Assembly: GCA_918807975.1 (NCBI GenBank)
Contig: OU964919.1
Location: forward strand, 40,059,824 to 40,123,823
Direction: 5' to 3'
DNA: 64,000 nucleotides
Source: Aplidium turbinatum
Lineage: Eukaryota; Chordata; Ascidiacea; Aplousobranchia; Polyclinidae
Shown: piece by piece, positions 52,001 through 62,349 of the stretch
Layout: every line of letters begins with the position of its first letter
How positions within the stretch are numbered: the stretch's first letter is position 1
Notes under the pieces: generated by a model
The model's input: the letters and a program-made list of their open reading frames with translations, nothing else
What the model was told of the DNA's origin: nothing
Databases searched by the model: none
Translations under genes and position numbers: made by a program

Positions 52001-55000
52001 AACTCACTTTCTTTTTGTTCAAAGTTATTTTTTAACGAGTTAAATTCGGGATCTACCCTATCACGAAGTTCTGCCAAGATTGCAGAGTTAAAGATTTTAG
52101 TCAAAAGAGCATGGAAATGCCGTAATTCCTCTTCTAAAGTAGATAACTTAGATCTAAAAATTAACAGTTCCTGCTTATCACTCAAAGAACCTAGGGCTAC
52201 AGAAAGTTCCCCAATTTGAGTCAAAATATCCCGTCTAAGATGCCGGGCCTCTCGAACTGACTTAGCCTCATCGTTATTGGGTCCCTCCCCAGAATGGCCT
52301 GCCCGACCGCAAAGAACATCATCAGGCTTAAACTCAGTCGAGTCTACGGCGGTCGAGTCCTTGTCGCCACCGAGTGTAGACATATTAAATGTTGGGGCTA
52401 AATTAACAATTAACAAAAAAATGAAGTTACACAAACACACAAAATTATTAGGCTACAGTAGTTATAAAAAAACTTAACTGCAAAGACCGTAAAAATACAA
52501 AAAAGAATTTAAATGCACGATACCGTAGCTGTACGAGTATGAAGTCCTAAAGTCCACAAAACTTGCTTGGATTCTTCCACTTGAATCTACAAGCACAGAT
52601 GGATTGTCTTTTAATCTTCTTTCTTGCCAATGAATGTCAAAGTTATTTTTCTTCTGTACCAAACTGAGAAGAATTGTCTTTACTTTTCTTTGCTTCTGTA
52701 AGAGTGTAGACTACCAACCAACAAATCTTCTTTTATTATTTCTTGTACTTCTAAGTAGTTCTTCTGCACTAGCTGACAACAAACACGTCGTTTATTTTTA
52801 TGCCTTCAAGTGCTTCTTGGCCTACCAGCTAACAAAATCGTTTTTTTATTTTTCTTGCTTTAATTTCTTCTTGACCTACCAACTGACAAGAACTCGTCTT
52901 TTATTTTTTATGGTCACAGCGGTAAACCATAATTCTTCGTGGGAAAATTGTAACATAAAGTTCCCGAATCCGTTTGTCTGTACGTAATGACCGAAAAATA
53001 AACACACCTTCGAAACGTCTATTCAAAGTGTATTCCAGTAAAATTAGCCCGCGGCTATCGAAATGACTGGTGCAACGCCGTACACCTCTAAAACTGTCAC
53101 TACGATACAGATTACTTGGATAAAAGACGGAGAATTTGTCCAGCTAGCAAGCACCAAATAAACCAGTTAAATGTGCGACCGACTTCCAACAAACAACTTC
53201 GAGAATGAATCAGAAAAATTTGTGATAACTCAAAGGCACGAGAGCAGTTCGTGACGCAATATTTCATGTCCAAACAGGTCTCAAACTGAAACAGGTTTAA
53301 ACCGGTCTGACACGAGTCTTACGGACGATGGTGCAATTTTGGCTCATGTTTTAGGAATTTCCATGACGTAATATTCAGTAGACCCGAACGGTTTCTACAT
53401 GACGTTTGACCAGGCGAACAACCGTCTGTAACAACCGTTTCAATTCATTACCGAAAAAAATACCGATAGGCTACTTTTTTGTTCTCGTTCGCAACCTTTG
53501 CATGTGTTTTGAAGTAGCCTACAGCTTGCTACCTCGGGTCACAAATAAACCGCTGTGGTGCAATAATCAAAAACGGAATAGTTGCGACAAGTACGACAGA
53601 GCAAAAGCATTCGCGATGCTAGTTTAGACTAACTTTAATTATTCAAGGTGACTCCAGAACGAGCGAATAGTTATTTATGCAGGTGTGGTGTGCACTGTGC
53701 AGTGTGCAGACATTTCATCGGCTGTTTACGGTTTGCTTTGCAGCTAGTAGCCTAATGGTAATTTGCAGCTAGAAAGTAGGCCTATAGCTAAATATTATAG
53801 AAAAAAGGCAGCAAAACAGTACCAGAAAAAGATCATATGACGAGGCTTTTTTAAAACTTGGTTTTACTGAATTTAATGGCAAACCAAAGTGTGTAATCTG
53901 TCTTAAAGTTTAGCGTGTTTAACATAATGTATTAAACACAAAATAAAATATATAACATAGGCTAATAACTCAAACGTTTTCGACCTACTGACTGAAAAAA
54001 CTGAAAAGCACCTTTTCAGTCCAGAGTGTCGTTACAGTTACAGACAGTGCAAAGTCTGAAAAACAAAATGGGGTCGCATGTAAATGTTGAAAATCATTTT
54101 CATTTATATTGGGGTCGCTTCTTAAAAAGGTTGGAGACCACTAAATCTAATGGTTAGCTTCCTGTGTGTATGCTAAAAGGTTTAGCTATGAAATTGGAAT
54201 TTTATATTCCGCCCCGTTAACTCAGTGGTTACCCGCAGGGTTCAAGATCACGCGGCGCTGGTTCGACTCTCGGGGTGTGCGCGCTTGAGCAACGCATTTC
54301 AGGACTGCTCTCCATTCAGCGGCACCTAGTGAATGGAATAATTTCCCGGCAACAACACTTCAACAATCGGAAATTTCACTCTGTCAATCTCGGTAATCGG
54401 TCCTGCGTCAAAAGCCTCTACAATTATGCAAAATTACCAGGAATAGCCTATCAAGGCTTCGTCAGTCCGAGGATAAAGATTCAAAACCAACCAACCTATG
54501 TTAATCTAGGTTTAAGTGTATTATTAGTTTACATTGTTCAATCTGATTGTTGCTGATAGATACTTGAAGTTTGTTTTTAAATTTGAACCATAGACGTACC
54601 TCCAAAACGTTGCTCGTTTAAATGAGTTTCATTTATAAAGTTGAAACTGAAAAGTCTGCATATCCATCAGCCTGCAGCCATGGTTAGAAAAGCAATCTTA
54701 ATTCTTTTTTATTTGGCCAATAGGCCTACATAAGTTAATATATTGTGAGTATTCATTCTTTGCTGAATTTTAACCCCATTTCTTCTTTTCAATAATTTCA
54801 TTCGAAATAATAAACTACAGTAGAGCCTTTTGTATCAAGACTTTACTTTTCCTTATTCCAATAACCCAACAGACCTCATGTTGCAGTTCATAATAAACAA
54901 GAACCACTTTCAAAAACTCCCTGCAAAAATTTTATTAAAAATTTCAGTGAAATAAGTTGATGATTGTTTCTGCCATGATGTTGACCAAACCAAGTCATTT

Positions 55001-58000
55001 TTTCTGCTATTTAGCACTTTGCTTATGTTGTGTTGTAACGTATTCTTAAGGGTTGCTTTGAACACTGTTAAGAGACACTGTTTGAAGAACATTGTTCAAA
55101 TTTGTGTTGCAGTTATCGGTCTGGTATAGCAGGATACCACCAGTTTCGACACGTTTGCGGCGGCTCGCTTATTGGTCCAAATTTTGCTATAACCGCTGTG
55201 CACTGCTTTTTGAATAGCCAGCGCACTGCGCTCACTACCGACCCTTCCAAATACAGAGTTATTGTTGGAGGGCACGACAAAGCTCAGATCACTCGTGGAG
55301 CGGCGTATGTCAAAAGATATTTATTATGTAATAGCCAGAGCCCAGAGGTGGGCATTTGCTACTTTAAAAGTAGCGCGCTACCGCTACTGATGATAAAGTA
55401 ACGCGCGCTACCCGCTACAAATCGATAAAAACAGTACGCATCTGCTGACCGTGCTAAAATAGCGCGAGCTACTACTATTTCTGCTACTTTTCTCTTAAGC
55501 TGACACGCCATTTTGTGACATCAAAATGACATTGACAAGGAATGCCATCATTCGTTTACAATGCAATTTCAAGGTCGTTAGGCTGAAAAAACACGTTCCT
55601 GGTGAAATTTATTGTTTCCATCCTTCAAATATACGAACATTTCACAATGCAAGCCAATGAGTCTTGACTGCGGCACTTTTCTAACGGAGAAGTCTCTCCA
55701 CCGCAGCACTGGGAGGGATGCGGGTATTGTATTTAATGAAGAGACGTTTTATATCGGCACTGGGAGAGCTCAAACCTCCACAGTTGACTTTTTTCCGTTT
55801 CAACGTTTCACGCGATAGCACCAACACGCCAAAAATCATCCTTGGAGTCTTGACTGCTGTTGGTGTCACTTGTCGGTATCAACGTGGATTGATGTTTCCC
55901 GCTACAGTCAAATGTTTTCTGCCTTGATTCTTTCACCGCATTGTTGCCGTAAAACATCTCCAAAAACTTGGACAAACGTAGCGCCGCTATTGCAGTTGCT
56001 ACTCCAATAAAAAGTAGCGCCGCTCCAATTACAGTAGAATTCGCCTATAACGGCTTCGTTTATAACGTCAATTCGCCTATTACGTCACATTTCGCTTGGT
56101 CCCGGCAGAATTCCTATCTTTTACGTGCATTGTATTTCGGCTACAACAGCATCGCCTATAACGTCAATTCGCATGTAACAGCACCCTTTATTGGTCCCCA
56201 GACGTCTTTTGTTCGTTTATAACGTTACTTTAAGCCATCACCTTCACCCCGAACGGTCAGTCTTTTAATCCAGTTAGCGCTGCTGCTTGCAAAATGTCTT
56301 CCCTTTATTTTGCTATGTCGTTCGCAGCAGGGACTTTAATTAACTGAATTAACTTTTCTCCCGCGTGAAAAACTATCACGTGTAAAAAGCAGCTCTACAG
56401 CTGACGATCCTGTAGAAGCCGTTTCAACCCCAGCAGAAGCCCTGAAGTCAATCAGACAACTAGACCGATACTTCCGAAGTCACGACGATAGCGAGCAAAT
56501 CCTACATTATTTAGAAAAAGCTGAACGCTATGTGGTAGAGGAATCCGTGTCAAAACCTAAACAGCTGAAGATCAATGCTTTTTTGCTAATAAACAAGGAA
56601 CTTCTCTACTACTGTATGTAACGAGCTGTATTGCGCAAATTTCCTGTAAGCTTATCTTTCGTTGTAGGTTAGTTTTTTAAACAATTTCTTTGTTTACTGT
56701 ATTTTCTGCGTAACTTTTGTGAGTTTGGTGATACACAGTAAACCTGACTGGATTATGCACCTCTTTCTTTAATCAAAAGACAGTTTTGGAATAGTTTGCG
56801 GTAGTTCGTCTATAACGTCAATTCGGCTATAACGTCAGTTTTTTGCAATCCCCTAGAGGTGCCGTTATAGGCGAATTCTACTGTACCACTAAAGTAGCAC
56901 GCTACTGCCCACCTTTGGTATTAGCAATGGTTGGCATTCGCTACTTTCAAAGTAGCGTGCGTAACCGTTACCACTCGATAAAAGTAGCGCGCTACAGCTA
57001 CTTCTCCCGCTACTTTTGTCTTAAGCTGACCAGAGCCGTTAACAGGATTTCTCGGGTCCGATACCAATTTATTTTCGGGCCCCCTTCTTCGACAATGTTA
57101 TGAATATAAAGGTTGTGTACAAACTTTTATTGATGTTTAAGCATGGTCATTTAACAAATCTTGCGCAATCTTAAAATTTCTTGTACCACAAAACTTACTA
57201 TTTCTATCTAGCGGTTGCTTTTTTGAACTTTTTTTTGTCACATGGCGCTAGAGTATTACTTCCCGATTCCATTGATGTTTCACTGGTCATTCTAGGCTCA
57301 TCAGAAGAGAATTTACAGCAAAGGTTGTGCAGACTGTCAGAAAGTTTTCAATTTGATTTGGGAAAGGTGTTTGAGCCTCGGTCAAACATTTGCTGATTGC
57401 TGCAATCTGAAAAGCGGTTTTGGTCTAATTTTTAGTGCAGAATCTTCTTACCTGTGCCTACTGGGATAGCAATCTTCTTACCTGTGCCATTTCAGTTTTT
57501 GAGTTTGAACAAATAAATATTAGCCTGTTTATTTTGAAATTCGTGTTTCGGGTAATATTCGTGGTTAGGGAAATCAGGCCTAGCCTATACTAGAAAATAG
57601 GCCTATACTTACTATAAATTCTTATTTTACTGTTTGGTGGCCGAAGTGGCTGTTTTACCACCATAGAGCTGAAGTGAGCCCGATAATGTTTGAAGTCACG
57701 GGGAATTTTTTAAATCCGGGCCCCTTAAATATTCCGGGCCCGGGTCCAAAAGTACCACCTAGACCCCCCTGTCAACGCCCCTGAAGCTGACACAAGGAAG
57801 CACTTTATGTTGTCAAACTGACATTTAAAAATGAATGATATTCGTTTACGCTTTTCAACGTCGTTATAGAAGTTTATTGTTACCCATTTTTCAAAAATAG
57901 CCTACAAGCATTTCAAAATGCGAGTCGCTCAGCCCTGCTCGCTTTGGCTTCAGCACATCTTTACCAACAGAGGAAAGTTTCTTTACCGCAGCACTGGAAG

Positions 58001-59587
58001 GAATGGGATGTTGTATTTATTGAACAAACGTTTTAAATCGGCACTGGGAAAGGTTAAGTACTTGCTTCTATCTGAAAAAGGCCTCCACAATCGGCTTTTC
58101 TTTCCGTACCGACATTTTATGCGATGGCACCAACACACCAAAAAATTCATCCTCGGAGTTGTGACTGGTGTTGGTGTCACTCTTGTCGGTATCAACGCCA
58201 ATAGTAGAATTATTTGTTCCTTGATTTTTTCACGCATTGTTACCATAAAAAATCTTCAAACACGAGTCATTTTTTCTCACTTTAAATGGGGAAGTAGCGG
58301 GAGTGCGGCTGAAAGAAATGTAGCGTACTATTGCCACATTGGAAAATGTAGCGTCGCTTCTCTAACAAAAAAGTAGCAGCGCTGCTGCCCACCTCTGCGA
58401 TGGAATTTTTCTATGGGACTCTTTATTTGTTTTTCAAGCACATTTAGTTTGTTTATATTGGCAATCGAGGCCAGCATTTGTGTCACAAATGATCATCATT
58501 TAAATCTTTTCCTAATTTGTTTTGAGGCCCAAGATGTCGGTAGGTTTGATGGAATGAAGAGAGCAAAATGACTTTTTAATTTGAACATCGAGGAATGATC
58601 ACAACATTCACAAGTGTTTCTTTCTCAAGCAGTCAATATAAATGATTTATTGCAGACTGCACGGACAATCGAAACATTAGCCAATGTGTCAAATCCACTT
58701 TGAGATTCACCACTTGTGTATCCTTGACACGCTGCATGTGTATTACGCCATTACGTCACATATCGTCATCATTACGTACTTTAGGTTTACGAGGATTCTT
58801 CGAATTCATCTTCATCCAGAAAATAATCTCGCATCGTTTGCGGCCACCAGAAGGCCTCCTGTCAATGACATTGCATTGATTCAACTCCAACATGCATATG
58901 ATCCCAGCCAAAACCTTCCAGCTGTATCTTTTGTCTGTCTGCCTCCCGTTAATACTCTTCCTCCAGTTGGTAAAAGGTGACTGTTTTGAAAGGACGCTGT
59001 AAATATTTTCTGTATTGTTTTTAATGTTGTTTTTTTCATATTACCCATCGAAAACAACCTGTCAGATTTTAATACGGTATGTCTTTTTACACGCTTCATT
59101 TTTTGGTAGTCATTGCTGGTTTTAAAACATTTATACTGACAAGATTGGCTCACATTAGCAGTGGTGTAGGCCTATAAGCCAGTGATATAATTTGTTGTTA
59201 GATTATTACGACTGCTCAACTTACAGGTGCTGGGCTTCCGGCTGGGGTAAGACTCTGAATACTGGTAACGACAAAGTATTGAAGCAACTTCCTCAACCGG
59301 TTGTGTCGGAAAGAAACTGCAACAACTTCTACAGAAATCAAATATCTTACAAGCAGCACTTGTGTGTCAGGGAAAAAAATATGGGGACCTGTCAAGGTGA
59401 CAGTGGTGGACCTCTCGTGTGCAAGAACCAGGATAACAGATGGGTTCTTTATGGGGCCACCAGTTTTGGCCCAAAAACGTGCGTTACCGCTCCAGGTGTG
59501 TTCGCCACAATACCGGGGTACGTGACTTGGATATGCTGCACAATGAGGGATCGAACGACCCCTCCGTGCAACACGATTCAGTGTTGA
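45719..59587 (+). CDS. Type II transmembrane serine protease (S1A), 4 exons, 345 aa
   Basis: Secretory-pathway serine protease anchored by an N-terminal signal anchor. Exons 45719-46011, 55113-55304, 58785-58976 and 59227-59587; every intron is GT-AG in phase 2 and the total is 1038 bases (345 codons plus stop). Hydrophobic segment about residues 16-37, then an N-glycosylation-rich stem (NTT at 43, NNS at 54), C65 likely bridging to the catalytic domain, and an activation site R78|IVGG. The triad is complete: H128 (TAVHC), D190 (VNDIAL), S285 (GDSGGP). The S1 pocket has Gly at the place of trypsin Asp189 (NMGTCQGDS), and SFG and PGVF keep 216 and 226 as Gly, so it should not prefer Arg/Lys; chymotrypsin- or elastase-like specificity is inferred. 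There is no CUB, SEA, LDLa or SRCR module in the short stem. The C-terminus extends past YVTWI with extra cysteines. Introns: 9.1 kb, 3.5 kb and 250 bases, the first two full of transposons. Confidence 0.93.
46353..46655 (+). mobile_element. tRNA-derived SINE, family 2 (Leu/Ser-like head)
   Basis: Starts CAGTGGCCGAGTGGTTAGCG (A box), then CGTTGGGCTCGCAGTCGAGA and a B box GTTCGACTC. The body contains GATCGATTTCGAGTAATGGG and ends GCAATGCAGGATAAAG before an A-run. The long-variable-arm-like head points to tRNA-Leu or -Ser; different family from the 15757 SINE. AATTGG flanks may be the duplication. Confidence 0.8.
46721..47243 (-). repeat. BEL/Pao 3' LTR
   Basis: 523 bp; TGGTCACAGCGGTAAACCAT ... 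ACCGTCTGTAACA on the plus strand. Nearly identical to the partner at 52911. Confidence 0.93.
52911..53433 (-). repeat. BEL/Pao 5' LTR
   Basis: 523 bp; the element reads leftward from here. Followed on the right by the ACCGT duplication. Confidence 0.93.
54212..54497 (+). mobile_element. tRNA-derived SINE, family 1, copy 5 (best preserved)
   Basis: CCGCCCCGTTAACTCAGTGG (A box), GGTTCGACTCTCGGGGTG (B box), GACTGCTCTCCATTCAGCGG, CAACAATCGGAAATTTCACT, and the end GTCCGAGGATAAAGATTCAA then AACCAACCAACC. In protease intron 1. Confidence 0.88.
54500..55112. other. Protease intron 1, 3' end
   Basis: AT-rich intron sequence up to the exon 2 acceptor; nothing else recognised. Confidence 0.6.
55113..55304 (+). 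CDS. Serine protease exon 2
   Basis: Acceptor TTGCAG. Encodes [21 protein letters not shown] and ITAVHCF with the catalytic histidine, then YRVIVGGHD. Donor GTATGT at 55305, phase 2. Confidence 0.93.
55336..56917. mobile_element. GTAGCG-rich hAT-type MITE with a pogo-type element inside
   Basis: Starts CAGAGCCCAGAGGTGGGCAT, ends ACTGCCCACCTTTG; GTAATAGC (55328-55335) and GTATTAGC (56918-56925) flank it, 7 of 8 equal. Interior rich in AGTAGCGCGCTAC. Begins 31 bases inside intron 2 of the protease. Contains the element 56032-56883. Confidence 0.78.
56032..56883 (+). mobile_element. pogo/Tigger-type element 2 with transposase C-terminus
   Basis: Ends CAGTAGAATTCGCCTATAAC and GTTATAGGCGAATTCTACTG with TA on both sides. 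TATAACGTCAATTCG repeats near both ends. At 56403-56621 an open frame reads [35 protein letters not shown] and [11 protein letters not shown] then a stop, like the Tigger C-terminus. Internally deleted relative to an autonomous element. Confidence 0.88.
56926..58397. mobile_element. Second GTAGCG-rich hAT-type MITE, with an element inside
   Basis: Left end GGTTGGCATTCGCTACTTTC, right end GTAGCAGCGCTGCTGCCCAC then CTCTG. Directly follows the copy at 55336-56917. No convincing target duplication. Contains 57031-57783. Confidence 0.68.
57031..57783. mobile_element. hAT-type non-autonomous element, 8-bp TSD
   Basis: Begins CAGAGCCGTTAACAGGATTT and ends CCCCCCTGTCAACGCCCCTG; flanked by AAGCTGAC at 57023-57030 and 57784-57791. 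Subterminal GGGTCCG/CGGGCCC boxes. Non-coding. Confidence 0.87.
58785..58976 (+). CDS. Serine protease exon 3
   Basis: Acceptor CTTTAG. Encodes [13 protein letters not shown], then [13 protein letters not shown] with the catalytic aspartate, and [14 protein letters not shown]. Donor GTGACT at 58977, phase 2, giving R226 across the junction. Confidence 0.92.
59227..59587 (+). CDS. Serine protease exon 4
   Basis: Acceptor TTACAG. Encodes [24 protein letters not shown] with the catalytic serine, [25 protein letters not shown] and a Cys-containing tail of about 20 residues, ending at TGA 59585-59587. Confidence 0.95.
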
Positions 59588-61200
59588 AGGCCTTGTGGCC
59601 TACTCTGCACGCAATATTCATGCAGTTGGTGTTATAGTTTGAATGATGACTGCTGTTTACTTTCATATGTGAGAACTTCCTTGAGTGATCGGAGATCTAA
59701 AGCCATAATCATCTTCCCGGAAGAATCCTGTCTCTGTCGGTGGTTCAAGACTTTATTCTAGTGAGAAAAAGTTTTCATTTTTTTTAAATAGCCTATGGCA
59801 TTTTGACAGGCAATAATCTGATTGTCATTTGTCAATGAAGCCTGACCTCAATTCCAGCTATAGCATGATCTGGAGCTGTAGTTACAAATCCGGTAATGCT
59901 CACAAATTTTGCAATCGTTTCGAAAAATTTAAGCCAATGACAGCCGTTCAATTATCTTTTACAAAAACTACCGTGAACAATGAACACGTCACATGAAATG
60001 CACTGGACCGCATATCAGCGTTCTGGAAGTTATGTATCAGATTTGAGATATTTTTGCGTGTTTATTCGTTTGCCTTGCCATATATTTTATTTAACTACGG
60101 TAGATAGTTAATTTCTATAGGATAACAACGTCTAATGTAATACAGTACGGTATCTACACAAATCCATTGTGGATTGTGCTGCATGTCAGGCCTACGATGA
60201 AATCCAGGCGCAAATCGATGTCAGCTTTATTGCTAGTTTGCCTAAACCTAGAGTAAAACATAACTTGGATCTTGTTTAACTTTGGAGCCAGTTCTATTGT
60301 AAGGGATCCGTTATTCTGAAATGGACATCCCTAGACTATACTAGCATAGGCTACATTGCTGATTTTTCTGCATGTCTGAACCGATCCAGGTTTCGCAATT
60401 TGACGCCAAACCTGTTTGTGAAATCGGTATGGGAACGCGTGGTCAGGTGATTTTATTGTTTGTAGCCTACAATTAAAGTGCAACTGCACAATCGTAGTAA
60501 CATTGGCTAGAATCCATTGCTAAGACATCGGGTTGAAAGACTCGCTTCCTTACAATTGAGGCCCACAGCCAAGAAACCGACGTTTTTCCCACGCTTTTCT
60601 CACGCTACCGGTACCTGGAAGTGGCAAAGTCGTCAACGCCATTTGGTGATATGACTTCAGTTGGAACGAAACTAGAAGACAAACGAAAGAACTTGCAAAA
60701 GCGATTGTCGCTTCCAGGTCTGTCTCGAACTGACATCATAATCTGGTGTGTTGTGCAATAAGTTACAATCCGCCTTTTAGTCCAGTCGTTGAAGCGAAAA
60801 AAAGGGCCGAACCTTGACTTAATTGGTGTAAAGCTGAAACTTTGCACATTGTTTCTGTTGATTATGTACAATTGTACATTGACCAAAAAAAAATCCCCGT
60901 GAAAATCTTTTGGTGAAAAAATGTTATCCGCCTTTTTTGAAAATCCGCCATTTTTTTTCTCAAATTGGCGGATAAACAAAATTTGAATATTTTTCCGAAG
61001 TATCGTCATACTATGGCTTCTATAAAATATGATATTATCATTGTCACAATTAATTAGCAAGTAGGTACTCAATAACAACTATATTTGACTTTAAACAAAG
61101 TGACATTAACAAAATATTATATAATAGCCTACGCTAATGCATAATAGTTCCAAAAACGATAAATTTGTTCACATATAGTCAAGTCAATATATGGTTTGAC
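59588..61200. other. Protease 3' flank and intergenic DNA
   Basis: Nothing recognised with confidence. A 157-codon minus-strand frame (60605-61078) has no family signature and low-complexity stretches. CCGCCTTTTTTGAAAATCCGCC at 60930 is a small inverted motif. Confidence 0.5.
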
Positions 61201-61986
61201 CACGGCCTACTAGAACACGGCCAAATATGTTGCTATTTGAGAAAATTTTTAAGAGTCTTAATTGTTACAATCATAGCCATGACAAGCCTGTCATTTTCCC
61301 ACTTACAGAAGTGTGTAAAATAAGCAATATTTGCATTTAGGCTGCACATATTTTGGCTTGTTTTTCCGGAGATGTATGTATGTTAAGCACAGTTTATGCA
61401 ATAATAGGCCTAATGTAAAATATGTGAGACTTTTCAACTGTATCCTGGAGGTAGTATCATACAGTCCTTGAGTTTTTTGTATAGCAGGATCACGGATATA
61501 TTTACTCAGTAAATATGAGTAAATATGTCCGTGAGTAGGATCTTTCGCCAATATAGCCATATTTTACTTGCAAAATTAAGCTTGGCAAAAAACAAAACGA
61601 ACTAAAGTATTGGCACGTCAAATGAACAGTTTACAACATAGAATGCACAAAAAATCCTTCATATTTTAAATGGAACATGGAATTGCACTAAAAGTGACAC
61701 ACCTAACGATACTACCTCCAGGATGCAGTTGGAAAGTCTTACATATTACATTACCTCCAGGATGTAGTTGGAAAGTCTTACATATTACATTAGTATTGTG
61801 CTCAATGTACATACCTAATCTACGGTTAAACAACCTAAACATATGTCTGGGTGCAAATATTGCTTATTTTACTTACTTCTGGAAATGGGAAGATGACACG
61901 TTTGTCATATCTATGATTGTAACAATTCAGACTCTTAGAAATTTCCTCAAATAGCAACATATTTGGCCGTGTTCTAGTAGGTTGTG
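61201..61986. mobile_element. Long fold-back element, about 260-bp arms, 8-bp TSD
   Basis: Flanked by GGTTTGAC at 61193-61200 and 61987-61994. Left arm CACGGCCTACTAGAACACGG...; right arm ends ...CCGTGTTCTAGTAGGTTGTG. Arms (about 61201-61460 and 61700-61986) match along their length with scattered changes. A 39-bp CCTCCAGGATG.AGTTGGAAAG block is duplicated in tandem in the right arm. The centre has a small palindrome, ACGGATATATTTACTCAGTA. Non-coding. Confidence 0.9.
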
Positions 61987-62349
61987 GGTTTGACCCCAAA
62001 AAATTCCTACAAAAGGTTTTCCAACGGTTTTTTCTAGTATTTATCATCAAGAATAATAGGCTATATTAAAAATCTAGGAGAATCAGAGCACCGGAAAGTT
62101 GTCATTTTCCAGATGGCCGCCAAAACAGTAGCCTATAATGACAATAATTCACTTAATATTTATGCTAGAGCTCTAATTCTGGCGTCTGTCTATCCCTAGG
62201 TTTAAGGTGGTAAGGAATTCATTAAAACAATTCAAAATGAAATTAAGTAATTAGTTTAATGGAAAGACTTATATGAAACAAAACCAATAGTGAAAGACTG
62301 ACAGTAGGCCTACAAGAATCGCAGACCACTTGTTAAGTTATTTACATTC

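Larger units (their letters stand above)
46721..53433 (-). mobile_element. BEL/Pao LTR retrotransposon, young, in protease intron 1
   Basis: LTRs 46721-47243 and 52911-53433, each 523 bp, with TG...CA ends and, by eye, a single difference between them. ACCGT target duplication at 46716-46720 and 53434-53438. The minus-strand coding region (within 47565-52440) shows, in order, a gag part with a charged coiled coil and Cys/His knuckle ([13 protein letters not shown]), an aspartic protease region ([10 protein letters not shown]), a reverse transcriptase with the MDD box ([13 protein letters not shown]), and an integrase-tail region. It looks broken, in about one or two places, yet very recent. 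It is antisense to the host gene and nested in a hAT element. Confidence 0.92.
46316..54145 (+). mobile_element. hAT element (ZBED type) hosting a SINE and a BEL/Pao element
   Basis: Left end CAGGGGTCTCCAACCTGTGG, right end AAAAAGGTTGGAGACCACTA, TCTAATG adjacent to both ends. Its own sequence is only the parts outside 46353-46655 and 46721-53433. At 53824-53914 it encodes a BED zinc-finger start, [17 protein letters not shown] then [12 protein letters not shown] and a stop. Lies in protease intron 1. Confidence 0.8.

Noticed and set aside
48036-52477. Short frames on both strands inside the BEL/Pao element
   Set aside because: They overlap the element's coding region in other frames and have no signature of their own.
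55328-58403. Exact target duplication for the second GTAGCG MITE (GCAATGG / GCGATGG)
   Set aside because: Seven bases with one mismatch and poorly placed ends; left unclaimed.
60605-61078. 157-codon minus-strand frame as a gene
   Set aside because: No family motif, T/A-run derived Phe/Lys stretches and no splice or promoter context.
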